NCBI GenBank assembly: GCA_002155105.1
Contig: MUZD01000006.1
Location: 1-64,000 of the forward strand
Reading direction: 5' to 3'
Source of the DNA: Sedimentibacter sp. SX930
GTDB lineage: Bacteria > Bacillota > Bacilli > Lactobacillales > Aerococcaceae
Length of the DNA: 64,000 nt
The stretch's first letter is position 1, and every line of letters starts with the position of its first letter. This document shows, one piece after another, positions 33,953 through 41,797 of the stretch. The position numbers and the translations under genes are program-made. The notes below the pieces were generated by a model. It was not told where the DNA came from. It saw only the letters and a list, made by a program, of their open reading frames with translations, and made no database searches.

Positions 33953-34939
33953 GCTTCGGTGCATTTTTTTCCGCAACTGATTGGGTGTCTCTCCGTACTC
34001 ATTCTTGAATATTTTGAAGAAATAACTCGGACTGGTGATGCCAAGCTCTGCAACGATTTTTTCGATCGGTTTGTCGGTCCCGATCAGCAGATCATAGGCC
34101 TTTTGCAGTCTTCGTTTCGTGACCCATTCTTTGAACGTCAGACCCGTTTCTTGCTTCAGCAGATTGCTGAGATAATTTTTGTTGAAATTCAACTTTTTCC
34201 CCAGGCCTTCCAGTGTGATGCTGGCATATTCACTGTCGATGATCTCCAGGGCATCGATCACCTTCTTGTTGAAAGGGAGTTCCCCGGCTTCGCTGGACAT
34301 GATATCCTCCAGTTCAGCCAGGATAACCAGTAACCAAAGTTCCACTTTCTCGAATTTAGGCGATTCTCCTCCAAAATAATCGGCAAGCAAATAGGACAAG
34401 CACGTGCTGATCCGTTGATTATCGGTGGTGCTGAAATGCAGATATGGTCGATGACGGCTATTTTTTTTGCCCACGGTCAACAAAAAATCAGTGATCAAAC
34501 TGTGCCGCTGGGCCATCCTTTGGAGCACCTTCGTGTTGATGGCATCCGACTTGATCAATATGTTGATCAGGATGTCCTGCTCACCGAGCTTGTCGATGGA
34601 ATGGCCGGTCCCAGGATCGATCATCAGCAGATCGCCTTGCTTCATCTGGATTTTTTCCTGGCCGATCCACTGGGTGCAATGCCCTTGCAGAAGATAATTC
34701 AGCTCGAGGAATTCATGCGAGTGGGTGGGCATGGGAAAGTAGCGGGCATGCCGGTTCATGAAGATTTGATGGTCCACAAAAAAATCCTCATCAGACAAAT
34801 GGAAATCAAGCAGATAGCCTGCTGTTGCCGCTTGATTTTGGAATTTGGCGGTTATTTGCTCAGCCGTCATGGTTTTCATTTCAGCTTCAAGCGGCGTTTC
34901 TTTCAGCAAGGTTTCCAGAACATCTTGTGGTGCGGACAT
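33941..34939 (-). CDS. AraC family regulator with cupin-like sensor, paralog 2
   Basis: A 332-residue regulator with the same architecture as its paralogs: a cupin-like domain with NRHARYFPMPTHSHEFLELNYLLQGHCTQ, then two C-terminal helix-turn-helix units (ITLEGLGKKLNFNKNYLSNLL; IVAELGITSPSYFFKIFKNEYGETPNQLR). GAGGAG lies 8 bases before MSAPQD. It lies directly downstream of the second GH78 gene on the same strand, with a terminator between. Likely targets are the neighbouring GH78 gene or the pgmB-GH3 pair. Confidence 0.87.
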   Translation of the reverse strand: MSAPQDVLETLLKETPLEAEMKTMTAEQITAKFQNQAATAGYLLDFHLSDEDFFVDHQIFMNRHARYFPMPTHSHEFLELNYLLQGHCTQWIGQEKIQMKQGDLLMIDPGTGHSIDKLGEQDILINILIKSDAINTKVLQRMAQRHSLITDFLLTVGKKNSRHRPYLHFSTTDNQRISTCLSYLLADYFGGESPKFEKVELWLLVILAELEDIMSSEAGELPFNKKVIDALEIIDSEYASITLEGLGKKLNFNKNYLSNLLKQETGLTFKEWVTKRRLQKAYDLLIGTDKPIEKIVAELGITSPSYFFKIFKNEYGETPNQLRKKMHRSKKL

Positions 34940-34986
34940 ATTTTTCACTCCTCTGTTCTTCATGCCCATTTTATCAACTCCATCCA

Positions 34987-35018
34987 AAAAAGCAAAGGCT
35001 TTTGGGCCTTTGCTTTTT
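34987..35018 (-). terminator. Terminator of the second GH78 gene
   Basis: AAAAAGCAAAGGC pairs with GCCTTTGCTTTTT around a 6-base loop, followed by TGG on the minus strand. Confidence 0.85.
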
Positions 35019-35021
35019 GTG

Positions 35022-37769
35022 TCAGATACTATTCAATTTTTTCATTATATCTTCGGCCTCGGCGACCATCTCTGCAGTAATGCCAGTGTAGAATAATTTT
35101 GACAGCTGATTCAATGACAGGTTCAGCTGTTCCTCATCGGCAAACGCCCTGAATCCTCTGACGCGTTCGTGAATGCCGAGGATTTCTTCGAACAGCTCCT
35201 TGTTTTCGTTCTTGATGATCGAAAGGCGTGTATCCGAATCATAAAGCACGCTCAGATCTTTTGTCGGTTTGTAGGTGTACTCGTAAATGCCTGACGCCAC
35301 TTTGATTGGCTCCTGATTGGCGTACGGCAACACGATCTCAGCCTGCGCGCCAAAAGGCACTTCGAAATAGCAGCTCAGTTCGCCATTTTTAAGTATCTTC
35401 CATTCACTGACGAATTTGCCGGCCGCCGACTGATAGCTTCCGCGGGCATATCCCAGTTTTACATTTGGATTGGGCGCTAATCTCGCGGTACGGAATCCAG
35501 CTTCCAACGGTTGGATACCCACCACGTATTTATAGACAAACTCGATGACGGATCCGTAACTGTAGTGGTTCAGGGAATTCATGCCTGCAGGATTCATGGT
35601 GCCATCCGGCATTACACTGTTCCAGCGCTCCCAGATTGTCGTCGCGCCAAGATTCACCGCATACAACCAGCCCGGGAAGCCTTCATTGAGAAAGAACTCA
35701 TAGGCCAGATCGACCATGCCATTCTCCGACAGCACTTGGCAAAAAATCGGAGTCCCCACGAAGCCGGATTTTATTTTGTACAGATCTTTTTTCAAACGGG
35801 TTTTCAGCTGCTCGATGACCACTTCGCGCTCACGGAATAGTTTGAACTTCAAAGCAATGATGTACCCCGATTGGGTGTCGATGGACAGGCGTCCGGATGG
35901 GGTCACATACTCGAACAAGATCCGCTCACGGACTTTTTCGCTGAGTCCGCGGTAATAGATCGCGTCAGACTCATTCCCCATCAAAGCTGCGACTTCCGCG
36001 ACGATGCACAGACTTTCATAATAATAAGCTGAAGCAATAAACGTATCGTCAGTGCTCCCTTTGAATGATGAAGGAGTCGCGCCATCCAATGCCAGCCAAT
36101 CCCCGAACTGGAACCCACCGGCATTGAGCTCCGTTTTCGATCCCTGCGCTTTTTCGATTTGAGAGCCTGTCCAATCCACCCAATCTTTCATCAGCGGGTA
36201 GTACTGCCCGACTTCTTCCTTGTTCCCATAAGCAGTCCATAAAGCCTTAGGTATGAACGTCGCGGCATCTCCCCAGACAGCTGCGCCACCTTGCGTAGCC
36301 ATCGCCGGCATATAATTCGGGATGCTTCCCGACAGTTTTTCCTGTTCCGTACGCATGTCGATCAGATATTTGCGATAAAATGCCCGCGTGTCCATATGAT
36401 AACTTGCTGTCGGAGCAAATACTTGCGCGTCCCCAGTCCAGCCCAAACGCTCAGCCCTTTGCGGACAATCGGTAGGCATATCGAGGAAGTTTGATTTGAG
36501 CCCCCAAAGCGAGTTTGAATACAATTGATTCACTTTAGCATTGCCTGTTTCGATGATGCCCGTTCGCGTCATATCGGAATAGATGGCCAACCCGCGTACG
36601 GCTATCTCCTTGTCTGCCGGCCAGCCCGTCACACGCACATAGCGGAAACCAAAGTAAGTGAAATGCGGGTGAACCGTTTCGGCTATTCCATTGGAAATGT
36701 AACGGAAGCCTGCTGTGGCAGTGCCGTAATTCTCATTATAAAAATTGCCTTGCTGCAGTATTTCCCCGAATTCAAAGTGCACCTCGGTCCCTGCCGGAAA
36801 ATCGGCATCAAACGCAAGCCAACCGGCAAAGTTCTGCCCGAAATCAAGGACCGTCTCACCATTCGGGGTTTGGATGACCTCCTGCAAAGGAACTACTTCA
36901 TGAATGCTCAGTCCCGGGCTCACGCGTTCTTTCAATTTTTCTTTTGAAATGCCAACGATCGCTATCTCATCACTGCGCCCCGATTTATCAAGTGTCCGGT
37001 CGATCGTTTCGCCATCGTAGATGCCGCTGTTCGTAATATCGCTCAGCGTCGCTTTCCAACTGAGATCCGTCACGATCCGCTCTTTCGTCCCGTTTTCGTA
37101 GCGCACCACCAATTCGGCGATTGTCGCAAATTTGTCTCCGAAATAAGCATTCTCGCCGCTCAGGCCGAATCTCCCTTTGTACCAGCCGTTGCCCAACATG
37201 ATCGCCAGCTGATTGCTTTGTTTTAATTGATCGGTGACATCATACGTCTGGATTTGGATGAAAGCATCGTAGTTGTTGACGAACGGCGCCAGAACATCAT
37301 TTCCGATTTTCTTTCCGTTCAAACTCGCTTCATAAAGCCCAACCCCACTGATATATAAACGGGCTTCCTTCACTTGCTGGCTCAGTTCGAAATCCTTGAA
37401 CAGAATCGGATGGATCTCTTCCTGCACCTTCGGCCCGATCCATTCGGCATCCCATGCTTCATCCATTTTCCCAGTCTCAAAAAAGCTTGTCGATTCAGCC
37501 ACTTCACCATCTTCAGCAGTTACACGAATCTGCACATAATAGCGTGTTCTGGGCTTCAACTGAAGCGCCAACGTTTCCCCTGAACTGTCCAGATCACCAT
37601 TTTTTCCAAGCACAATCTCTTTGAATTCGTGATCGGCAGCTACCTGGAGGCTTGCCTCTTTTTGCATTTTCCCTAACCCGTTGTCGACCGCCCAACTGAC
37701 GATCAAGGGCTCAAAATGATACCCGATAGGCTCAACAATGCCGTTAAATTTAATATCCGTAATTTCCAT
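35022..37769 (-). CDS. GH78 alpha-L-rhamnosidase, paralog 2
   Basis: A 915-residue cytoplasmic GH78 enzyme, alignable with the 25927-28791 paralog but clearly divergent. N-terminal beta domains (ARLYISGVGLYEASLNGKKIGNDVLAPF) precede the catalytic barrel with DCPQRAERLGWTGD and TTIWERWNS, then GMNSLNHYSYGSVIEFVY and a C-terminal beta domain. One acidic residue of the first motif (Asp in paralog 1) is Ala here, so activity or linkage preference may differ. A strong cre site lies just upstream (37793-37807), so glucose should repress it. Confidence 0.9.
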   Translation of the reverse strand: MEITDIKFNGIVEPIGYHFEPLIVSWAVDNGLGKMQKEASLQVAADHEFKEIVLGKNGDLDSSGETLALQLKPRTRYYVQIRVTAEDGEVAESTSFFETGKMDEAWDAEWIGPKVQEEIHPILFKDFELSQQVKEARLYISGVGLYEASLNGKKIGNDVLAPFVNNYDAFIQIQTYDVTDQLKQSNQLAIMLGNGWYKGRFGLSGENAYFGDKFATIAELVVRYENGTKERIVTDLSWKATLSDITNSGIYDGETIDRTLDKSGRSDEIAIVGISKEKLKERVSPGLSIHEVVPLQEVIQTPNGETVLDFGQNFAGWLAFDADFPAGTEVHFEFGEILQQGNFYNENYGTATAGFRYISNGIAETVHPHFTYFGFRYVRVTGWPADKEIAVRGLAIYSDMTRTGIIETGNAKVNQLYSNSLWGLKSNFLDMPTDCPQRAERLGWTGDAQVFAPTASYHMDTRAFYRKYLIDMRTEQEKLSGSIPNYMPAMATQGGAAVWGDAATFIPKALWTAYGNKEEVGQYYPLMKDWVDWTGSQIEKAQGSKTELNAGGFQFGDWLALDGATPSSFKGSTDDTFIASAYYYESLCIVAEVAALMGNESDAIYYRGLSEKVRERILFEYVTPSGRLSIDTQSGYIIALKFKLFREREVVIEQLKTRLKKDLYKIKSGFVGTPIFCQVLSENGMVDLAYEFFLNEGFPGWLYAVNLGATTIWERWNSVMPDGTMNPAGMNSLNHYSYGSVIEFVYKYVVGIQPLEAGFRTARLAPNPNVKLGYARGSYQSAAGKFVSEWKILKNGELSCYFEVPFGAQAEIVLPYANQEPIKVASGIYEYTYKPTKDLSVLYDSDTRLSIIKNENKELFEEILGIHERVRGFRAFADEEQLNLSLNQLSKLFYTGITAEMVAEAEDIMKKLNSI

Positions 37770-37792
37770 GTGGTTCCCCGCCTTGTTTTTTT

Positions 37793-37807
37793 AGTATACG
37801 CTTACTA
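37793..37807 (-). promoter_or_regulatory. cre site in the promoter of the second GH78 gene
   Basis: TAGTAAGCGTATACT on the minus strand matches 14 of 15 positions of the CcpA consensus. It overlaps the end of a TATAGT -10-like element, so bound CcpA would block transcription. Confidence 0.7.
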
Positions 37808-37979
37808 TAATCAAAACTAATCTGTAAAACTACATCAAAAACATATACAAAAATGCTCTAAATGCAGATTTATATTTCTGCTCAAAGTGTCGCAGAGTCT
37901 TGATTTGTAAACTCAGTCTGTACTACTCTCGCCATTTGGCTTATACTTTTGATTAATGACAGATAATGGAGGGATTATG

Positions 37980-38456
37980 ATGAAAATTGCCGTTTCCAGC
38001 GACCATGCCGGCTTCGCATTGAAAGAAGAAGTCAAAGCTTTACTCGAACAGGAAGGCCATGAAGTGCTCGACTTCGGACCTTATAACGAAGAACCTTGTG
38101 ACCTGTCCGATTATGTTTACCCTGCCTCACTGGCTGTGGCGGAAGGAAAAGCCGACCGCGGCATCTTTGTGGATGGCGTCGGTTACGGCAGTGCCATGAT
38201 CGCCAACAAAATCTACGGCGTCTATGCAGCGGTCTGCCAGGATCCTTTCTGCGCGAAACTGGCGCGTTCCCACTCCGACACGAATGTACTCTGCCTTGGC
38301 GGAAAAATCATTGGTTCGGCATTGGCGCTTGAAATCGTGACGGCTTGGATGACGACCGATTACCTCAGCGATATCGAAAAATACACGAACCGCGTCGACA
38401 AAGTGAAAAAGATTGCCGAAAAGCATCTGAAGAAATTGGATGAAATCCAGGACTAG
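37980..38456 (+). CDS. RpiB/LacA/LacB family sugar-phosphate isomerase, atypical
   Basis: A 158-residue isomerase of the RpiB/LacAB family. VSSDHAGFALKEEV at the start, SHSDTNVLCLGGKIIG and the C-terminal RVDKVKKIAEK match. The usual active-site CGTGIG reads DGVGYG here (Asp65 in place of the catalytic Cys), so it may act on a different sugar phosphate. The start was set at the second of two adjacent Met codons, 7 bases after GGAGG. It is divergent from the second GH78 gene and the only plus-strand gene of the rhamnoside cluster. Confidence 0.85.
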   Translation: MKIAVSSDHAGFALKEEVKALLEQEGHEVLDFGPYNEEPCDLSDYVYPASLAVAEGKADRGIFVDGVGYGSAMIANKIYGVYAAVCQDPFCAKLARSHSDTNVLCLGGKIIGSALALEIVTAWMTTDYLSDIEKYTNRVDKVKKIAEKHLKKLDEIQD

Positions 38457-38507
38457 TCAGTCACGAATTGACTGCACACTGTTCAAAGAAAAAATTACAA
38501 CAAAAAC

Positions 38508-38552
38508 AAGACCGCACCGAAATGGATAACAAATCCATTTTGGTGCGGTCTT
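38508..38552. terminator. Bidirectional terminator between convergent genes
   Basis: AAGACCGCACC..AATGGAT pairs with ATCCATT..GGTGCGGTCTT. The same AAGACCGCACC sequence recurs in the terminator at 39235-39274. Confidence 0.8.
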
Positions 38553-38584
38553 ATTGATTTTTCTCAAATCCGTCAGCAACGGTC

Positions 38585-39031
38585 TTAATATTGCGAGGCC
38601 AATACTTCTTCCATCGATTCGGCAAGCAATCTGTGGTCCTCCCGATGAGACAAACCGGATACAGAGATGACTCCGGTCACCTCCCCTTTCTCGATGATCG
38701 GAAAGCCGCCGCCGTAAATGGCGTATGCTTCGTCGCTCTCCCACGCCTTATATTCAGGCACATCATCTGCATACAAGTAGGTATATAGGGAACTGTGCCC
38801 GCTGTCCAACACGGTCTTTTCCTTACGGTCCAACCAAGTGTTCTCTTCCCTGCCATCCATCGAATAATAGAAGATCACCTGACCCTTGTGCACAATCCTG
38901 ATGCCTACAGGTTTTGTGGCTTGTTCCTTGACTTTTTTGATGATCCTCAGCGCGATCTCCAACCCCAGCTCATGCGTGAATACTTCAAACTGCAGCTTCT
39001 GCTCTTGCTTCACTATCTCGGTTTTATCCAT
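38585..39031 (-). CDS. UPF0303 family protein (HbpS/GlcG-like fold), copy A
   Basis: A 148-residue protein of the UPF0303/heme-degrading-domain-like family. Characteristic stretches are KPVGIRIVHKGQVIFYYSMDG, WLDRKEKTVLDSGHSSLYTYL and YAIYGGGFPIIEKGEVTGVISVSGL, which are the GlcG/HbpS alpha-beta fold. Members are cytoplasmic and of uncertain role, often near sugar catabolic genes. It is a close paralog of 40253-40696. An AAAGGA site lies 9 bases before ATG. Upstream of it lies only the decayed tail of an oxidoreductase gene, so it is probably a leftover from a duplicated gene pair. Confidence 0.85.
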   Translation of the reverse strand: MDKTEIVKQEQKLQFEVFTHELGLEIALRIIKKVKEQATKPVGIRIVHKGQVIFYYSMDGREENTWLDRKEKTVLDSGHSSLYTYLYADDVPEYKAWESDEAYAIYGGGFPIIEKGEVTGVISVSGLSHREDHRLLAESMEEVLASQY

Positions 39032-39113
39032 TACACATTTTCCTTTCCATTAATGGGGCAGTCTCATCTCGAGTCGACCACTTATACAGAGCCCAATAAA
39101 TGTCAGTAATTTA

Positions 39114-39232
39114 CTAATATTTTACCATATTACTCACCGCCACCGCCTTCCCGACAATTACCATTACGACTTTGCTTTGCTTTTGGATATCCTTCATAGT
39201 TTCAGTACAGTTGATGACTTCATAATGCAAAA
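39114..39232 (-). pseudogene. Remnant of a Gfo/Idh/MocA oxidoreductase C-terminus
   Basis: The minus strand keeps an open frame that ends TAG at 39114-39116 and reads MKDIQKQSKVVMVIVGKAVA near its end. The last 19 residues align with the C-terminus of the oxidoreductase at 40767-41744 (KELLEQSQVVMEIAEEALA) with 9 identities. There is no start or catalytic core, so it is a decayed copy. Confidence 0.5.
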
Positions 39233-39234
39233 TA

Positions 39235-39274
39235 AAACCGCACCAAAACGGAGTTCTCCCATTTGGTGCGGTCT
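39235..39274 (-). terminator. Terminator after the 39308-40210 oxidoreductase
   Basis: ACCGCACCAAA-type arms with an approximately 13-base loop, followed by TTTTATTTT on the minus strand. Confidence 0.8.
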
Positions 39275-39307
39275 TCTTAATTTATTCTCAAGCGAATTGG
39301 TAACTCA

Positions 39308-40210
39308 TCAGTAACCGTTGTCCTGCAGGATTTTTTCGCAGAGAGAATGGCTCAAATAAGCGGAATCGGTCGTGACCGGATTTTCCTTCTTCGTGACTCC
39401 TTCGATGAAGCCTCGGATCATCGGTTCGAAGCCGCGTTTGCGCAACGTACCTTCCCAGTCGCCAAAACCAACAAGCTGGTTTCCAGATTGATTGGCGGTC
39501 GTCATATCGGTCAGATCCACGACCCTTACGATTCCTTCCGGTCTCTGAACCTCCATCACTTCCTGATTAGCGCCCGCCTCGTAGTTCATCGAAATAAAAC
39601 AGCTGGCCGACTTCGTTTCCAGTTCCATCCAAATCCGCATCAGGTTGCCATCCTTTTCGATGATTTTCGATTGCATCGAGAGGACCTCTTCATCCAGCAA
39701 ATATAACGCTGCATCAGCGATGTGCAGGAACAAATCATAAACCGCATGACGGACCGGCTCGACCAAATTGATTCGGTCCTTACGGATGAAGACCATATTT
39801 TTGCCAGGAATCTCCTTCAACCGTCGGATCATCGGCGCAAAGCGGCGATTGAATCCGGCTGTCAGCAGCAAACCTTTCGAATCGGCCAACTCGATCAGCT
39901 GCTTCACCTCAGCCAAATCATCGCTGATCGGTTTGTCCACATAGACCGAAATACCCCGTTCCAACAGACTGCGTATCACTTTCCCATGGGCCGCAGTAGC
40001 CACATGCACGAAGGCAGCCTCGATGCCGCTGTCCATCCACTCATCCATATCGGTATACAGCTGTCCGAAACCATATTTCTTCCCGACTTGTTCAAGCGTT
40101 TCCTTGTTCCGGGAGCACAGATGCCACTCCACCGTATCCCGCATTTCCGCCATGATCGGCAAATAGGCTTTCTGCGCGATGTTCCCGATTCCGATGACGC
40201 CAACTTTCAT
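39308..40210 (-). CDS. Gfo/Idh/MocA family oxidoreductase C
   Basis: A 300-residue NAD(P)-dependent oxidoreductase. The Rossmann motif is VGVIGIGNIAQKAYLP at the N-terminus, EKP-like VDKPISDD (about residues 92-99) is the conserved active-site loop, and the C-terminal beta-sheet domain follows. It is shorter than the two relatives in the same operon. Such enzymes oxidise or reduce ring hydroxyls of inositols, sugars or glycosides. It is the last gene of the RpiR-controlled operon, 42 bp after UPF0303 copy B. Confidence 0.88.
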   Translation of the reverse strand: MKVGVIGIGNIAQKAYLPIMAEMRDTVEWHLCSRNKETLEQVGKKYGFGQLYTDMDEWMDSGIEAAFVHVATAAHGKVIRSLLERGISVYVDKPISDDLAEVKQLIELADSKGLLLTAGFNRRFAPMIRRLKEIPGKNMVFIRKDRINLVEPVRHAVYDLFLHIADAALYLLDEEVLSMQSKIIEKDGNLMRIWMELETKSASCFISMNYEAGANQEVMEVQRPEGIVRVVDLTDMTTANQSGNQLVGFGDWEGTLRKRGFEPMIRGFIEGVTKKENPVTTDSAYLSHSLCEKILQDNGY

Positions 40211-40252
40211 GCTCGTTCATCCCCTTTTGCGGTTTATATTTCCTTCAAAAAA

Positions 40253-40696
40253 TCAGGCGCTTGCCAGCACTTCTTCGATCGATTCGACGATTAATCTGTG
40301 ATCCTCCAGATGTTCCAAACCGGAAACGCAGATGACGCCTGTGACTTGTCCATCTTCGATGATCGGAAAGCCGCCTCCACAGATGGCGTATTCTTCGCTG
40401 CTCTCCCACTCTTTGTATTCAGGCATCTCATCCATAAACAGGTAGGTATAGAGAGAACTGTGCCCGCTGTCCAAAACCGTCTTTTCCTTCCGGTTCAGCC
40501 AAGGACTTTCTTTTCTGCCGTCCATCAAATAATGCAGAATCAACAGATCATTGTGCACAATCCTTATGCCCACAGGCTTTGTTGCTAGTTTTTTGACTTT
40601 TTTGACGATGCGCTGCGCGATTTCCAAGCCCATATCATGCGTAAATGATTCAAATTGCAGTGTCTGTTCCTGTTCCAATATCTCAACTTTGTCCAT
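40253..40696 (-). CDS. UPF0303 family protein, copy B
   Basis: A 147-residue paralog of 38585-39031, with the same KPVGIRIVHNDLLILHYLMDG, WLNRKEKTVLDSGHSSLYTYL and EYAICGGGFPIIEDGQVTGVI landmarks. It lies between two Gfo/Idh/MocA genes, after a hairpin terminator. This repeated pairing with oxidoreductases hints at a shared pathway role, but the molecular function is unknown. AAAGG lies 10 bases before ATG. Confidence 0.85.
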   Translation of the reverse strand: MDKVEILEQEQTLQFESFTHDMGLEIAQRIVKKVKKLATKPVGIRIVHNDLLILHYLMDGRKESPWLNRKEKTVLDSGHSSLYTYLFMDEMPEYKEWESSEEYAICGGGFPIIEDGQVTGVICVSGLEHLEDHRLIVESIEEVLASA

Positions 40697-40717
40697 TATA
40701 CACTTACCTTTCCATAA

Positions 40718-40745
40718 AAAACTGCCGGAAGAACCCCGGCAGTTT
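40718..40745 (-). terminator. Hairpin within the oxidoreductase operon
   Basis: AAACTGCCGG/CCGGCAGTTT stem followed by TTTATGG on the minus strand, between oxidoreductase B and UPF0303 copy B. Confidence 0.78.
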
Positions 40746-40766
40746 CCTTTTTCAATTTAATTTTTA

Positions 40767-41744
40767 TCAGCCTAAAACGATTCCGGCTCCTGCCAGTGCT
40801 TCCTCGGCGATTTCCATCACGACTTGGCTTTGCTCAAGCAATTCTTTGGCTTTCGCAAAATCCTTTTCGTCGATCATGCGCGCAAATTCGCGGAATTCTT
40901 CATACATCCGATGCGGATGGACCTTTTTGTCCACTGATTGGCACTCCTGCCCGTTCATGTTCACATCAAAGGAGTTGCAGATATTCGCCGGCCCATGCAA
41001 CACGACAGATCCTTTGTCTCCTTGGATGATTGAACGGATCGGTGCCGCTGAGTCCTTCGCCCCGATGCAGACGACTTTGCAACCAGGGTAATCCAACAGC
41101 AGAATTCCGGATGTATCAATCCCTCGCTCGACATTCGCAAGGTATTTCACCGAATTAGGTTTCCCTAGGATCCCGACGACAAAATGGATATTGTAGATAT
41201 TGATATCCATCAAGGCGCCGCCGCCAGCTTTCGGACTGAAGGCAGGCAGTACTTCCCCTTTCTTGAAGGCATCGTATCTGGACGAATACTGGGAGTAGTT
41301 ACACTCGATGATCTTCAAGTCCCCCAGTTGCGGGATCTGTTCCTTGATCGCCAGATAGTTGGACAAATATCTTGTCGTAATCGCTTCGACCAGAATCAGC
41401 TTTTTGCTTTCAGCCAGTTCCTTCAGTTCGATCAATTCAGCCGACTTGATTGTGAATGGTTTTTCGCAGATCACATGTTTTCCGTTCTCTAAGGCTTGTT
41501 TCGTAAATGTGTAGTGCAGATGATTGGGCAGTCCCACATAGATGGTGTCGCACTCCGGATCATTCAGGACCTTTTCGAAGTCCGTAAACACTTTCCCGAT
41601 GCCGTATGTGTTTGCCAGGCCCTCCATTTTCACGCGTTCCGCTTCGATGCCGAACATGCTGACCAATTCCGTATCCGGCAAGTCCTTCGCCATCGTCAGA
41701 AAATCCATGACGATTTGTCCCGATCCTAGTATTGCAAGTTTCAT
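40767..41744 (-). CDS. Gfo/Idh/MocA family oxidoreductase B
   Basis: A 325-residue enzyme with the dinucleotide motif LAILGSGQIVMDFL, the loop VICEKPFTIKSAEL (EKP active-site motif, about residue 92), and GGGALMDINIYNIHFVVGILG, where His of the DINIYNIH helix is the usual catalytic-region residue. AAGGAG lies 8 bases before ATG. Its C-terminal sequence is repeated, decayed, at 39114-39232. The substrate is unknown; it is part of the RpiR operon with an orphan PTS IIC. Confidence 0.88.
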   Translation of the reverse strand: MKLAILGSGQIVMDFLTMAKDLPDTELVSMFGIEAERVKMEGLANTYGIGKVFTDFEKVLNDPECDTIYVGLPNHLHYTFTKQALENGKHVICEKPFTIKSAELIELKELAESKKLILVEAITTRYLSNYLAIKEQIPQLGDLKIIECNYSQYSSRYDAFKKGEVLPAFSPKAGGGALMDINIYNIHFVVGILGKPNSVKYLANVERGIDTSGILLLDYPGCKVVCIGAKDSAAPIRSIIQGDKGSVVLHGPANICNSFDVNMNGQECQSVDKKVHPHRMYEEFREFARMIDEKDFAKAKELLEQSQVVMEIAEEALAGAGIVLG

Positions 41745-41797
41745 ATGTATGACTCCTTTTTCGATTCTTTGTATTCCGATTAATGTCTATTGAATTT

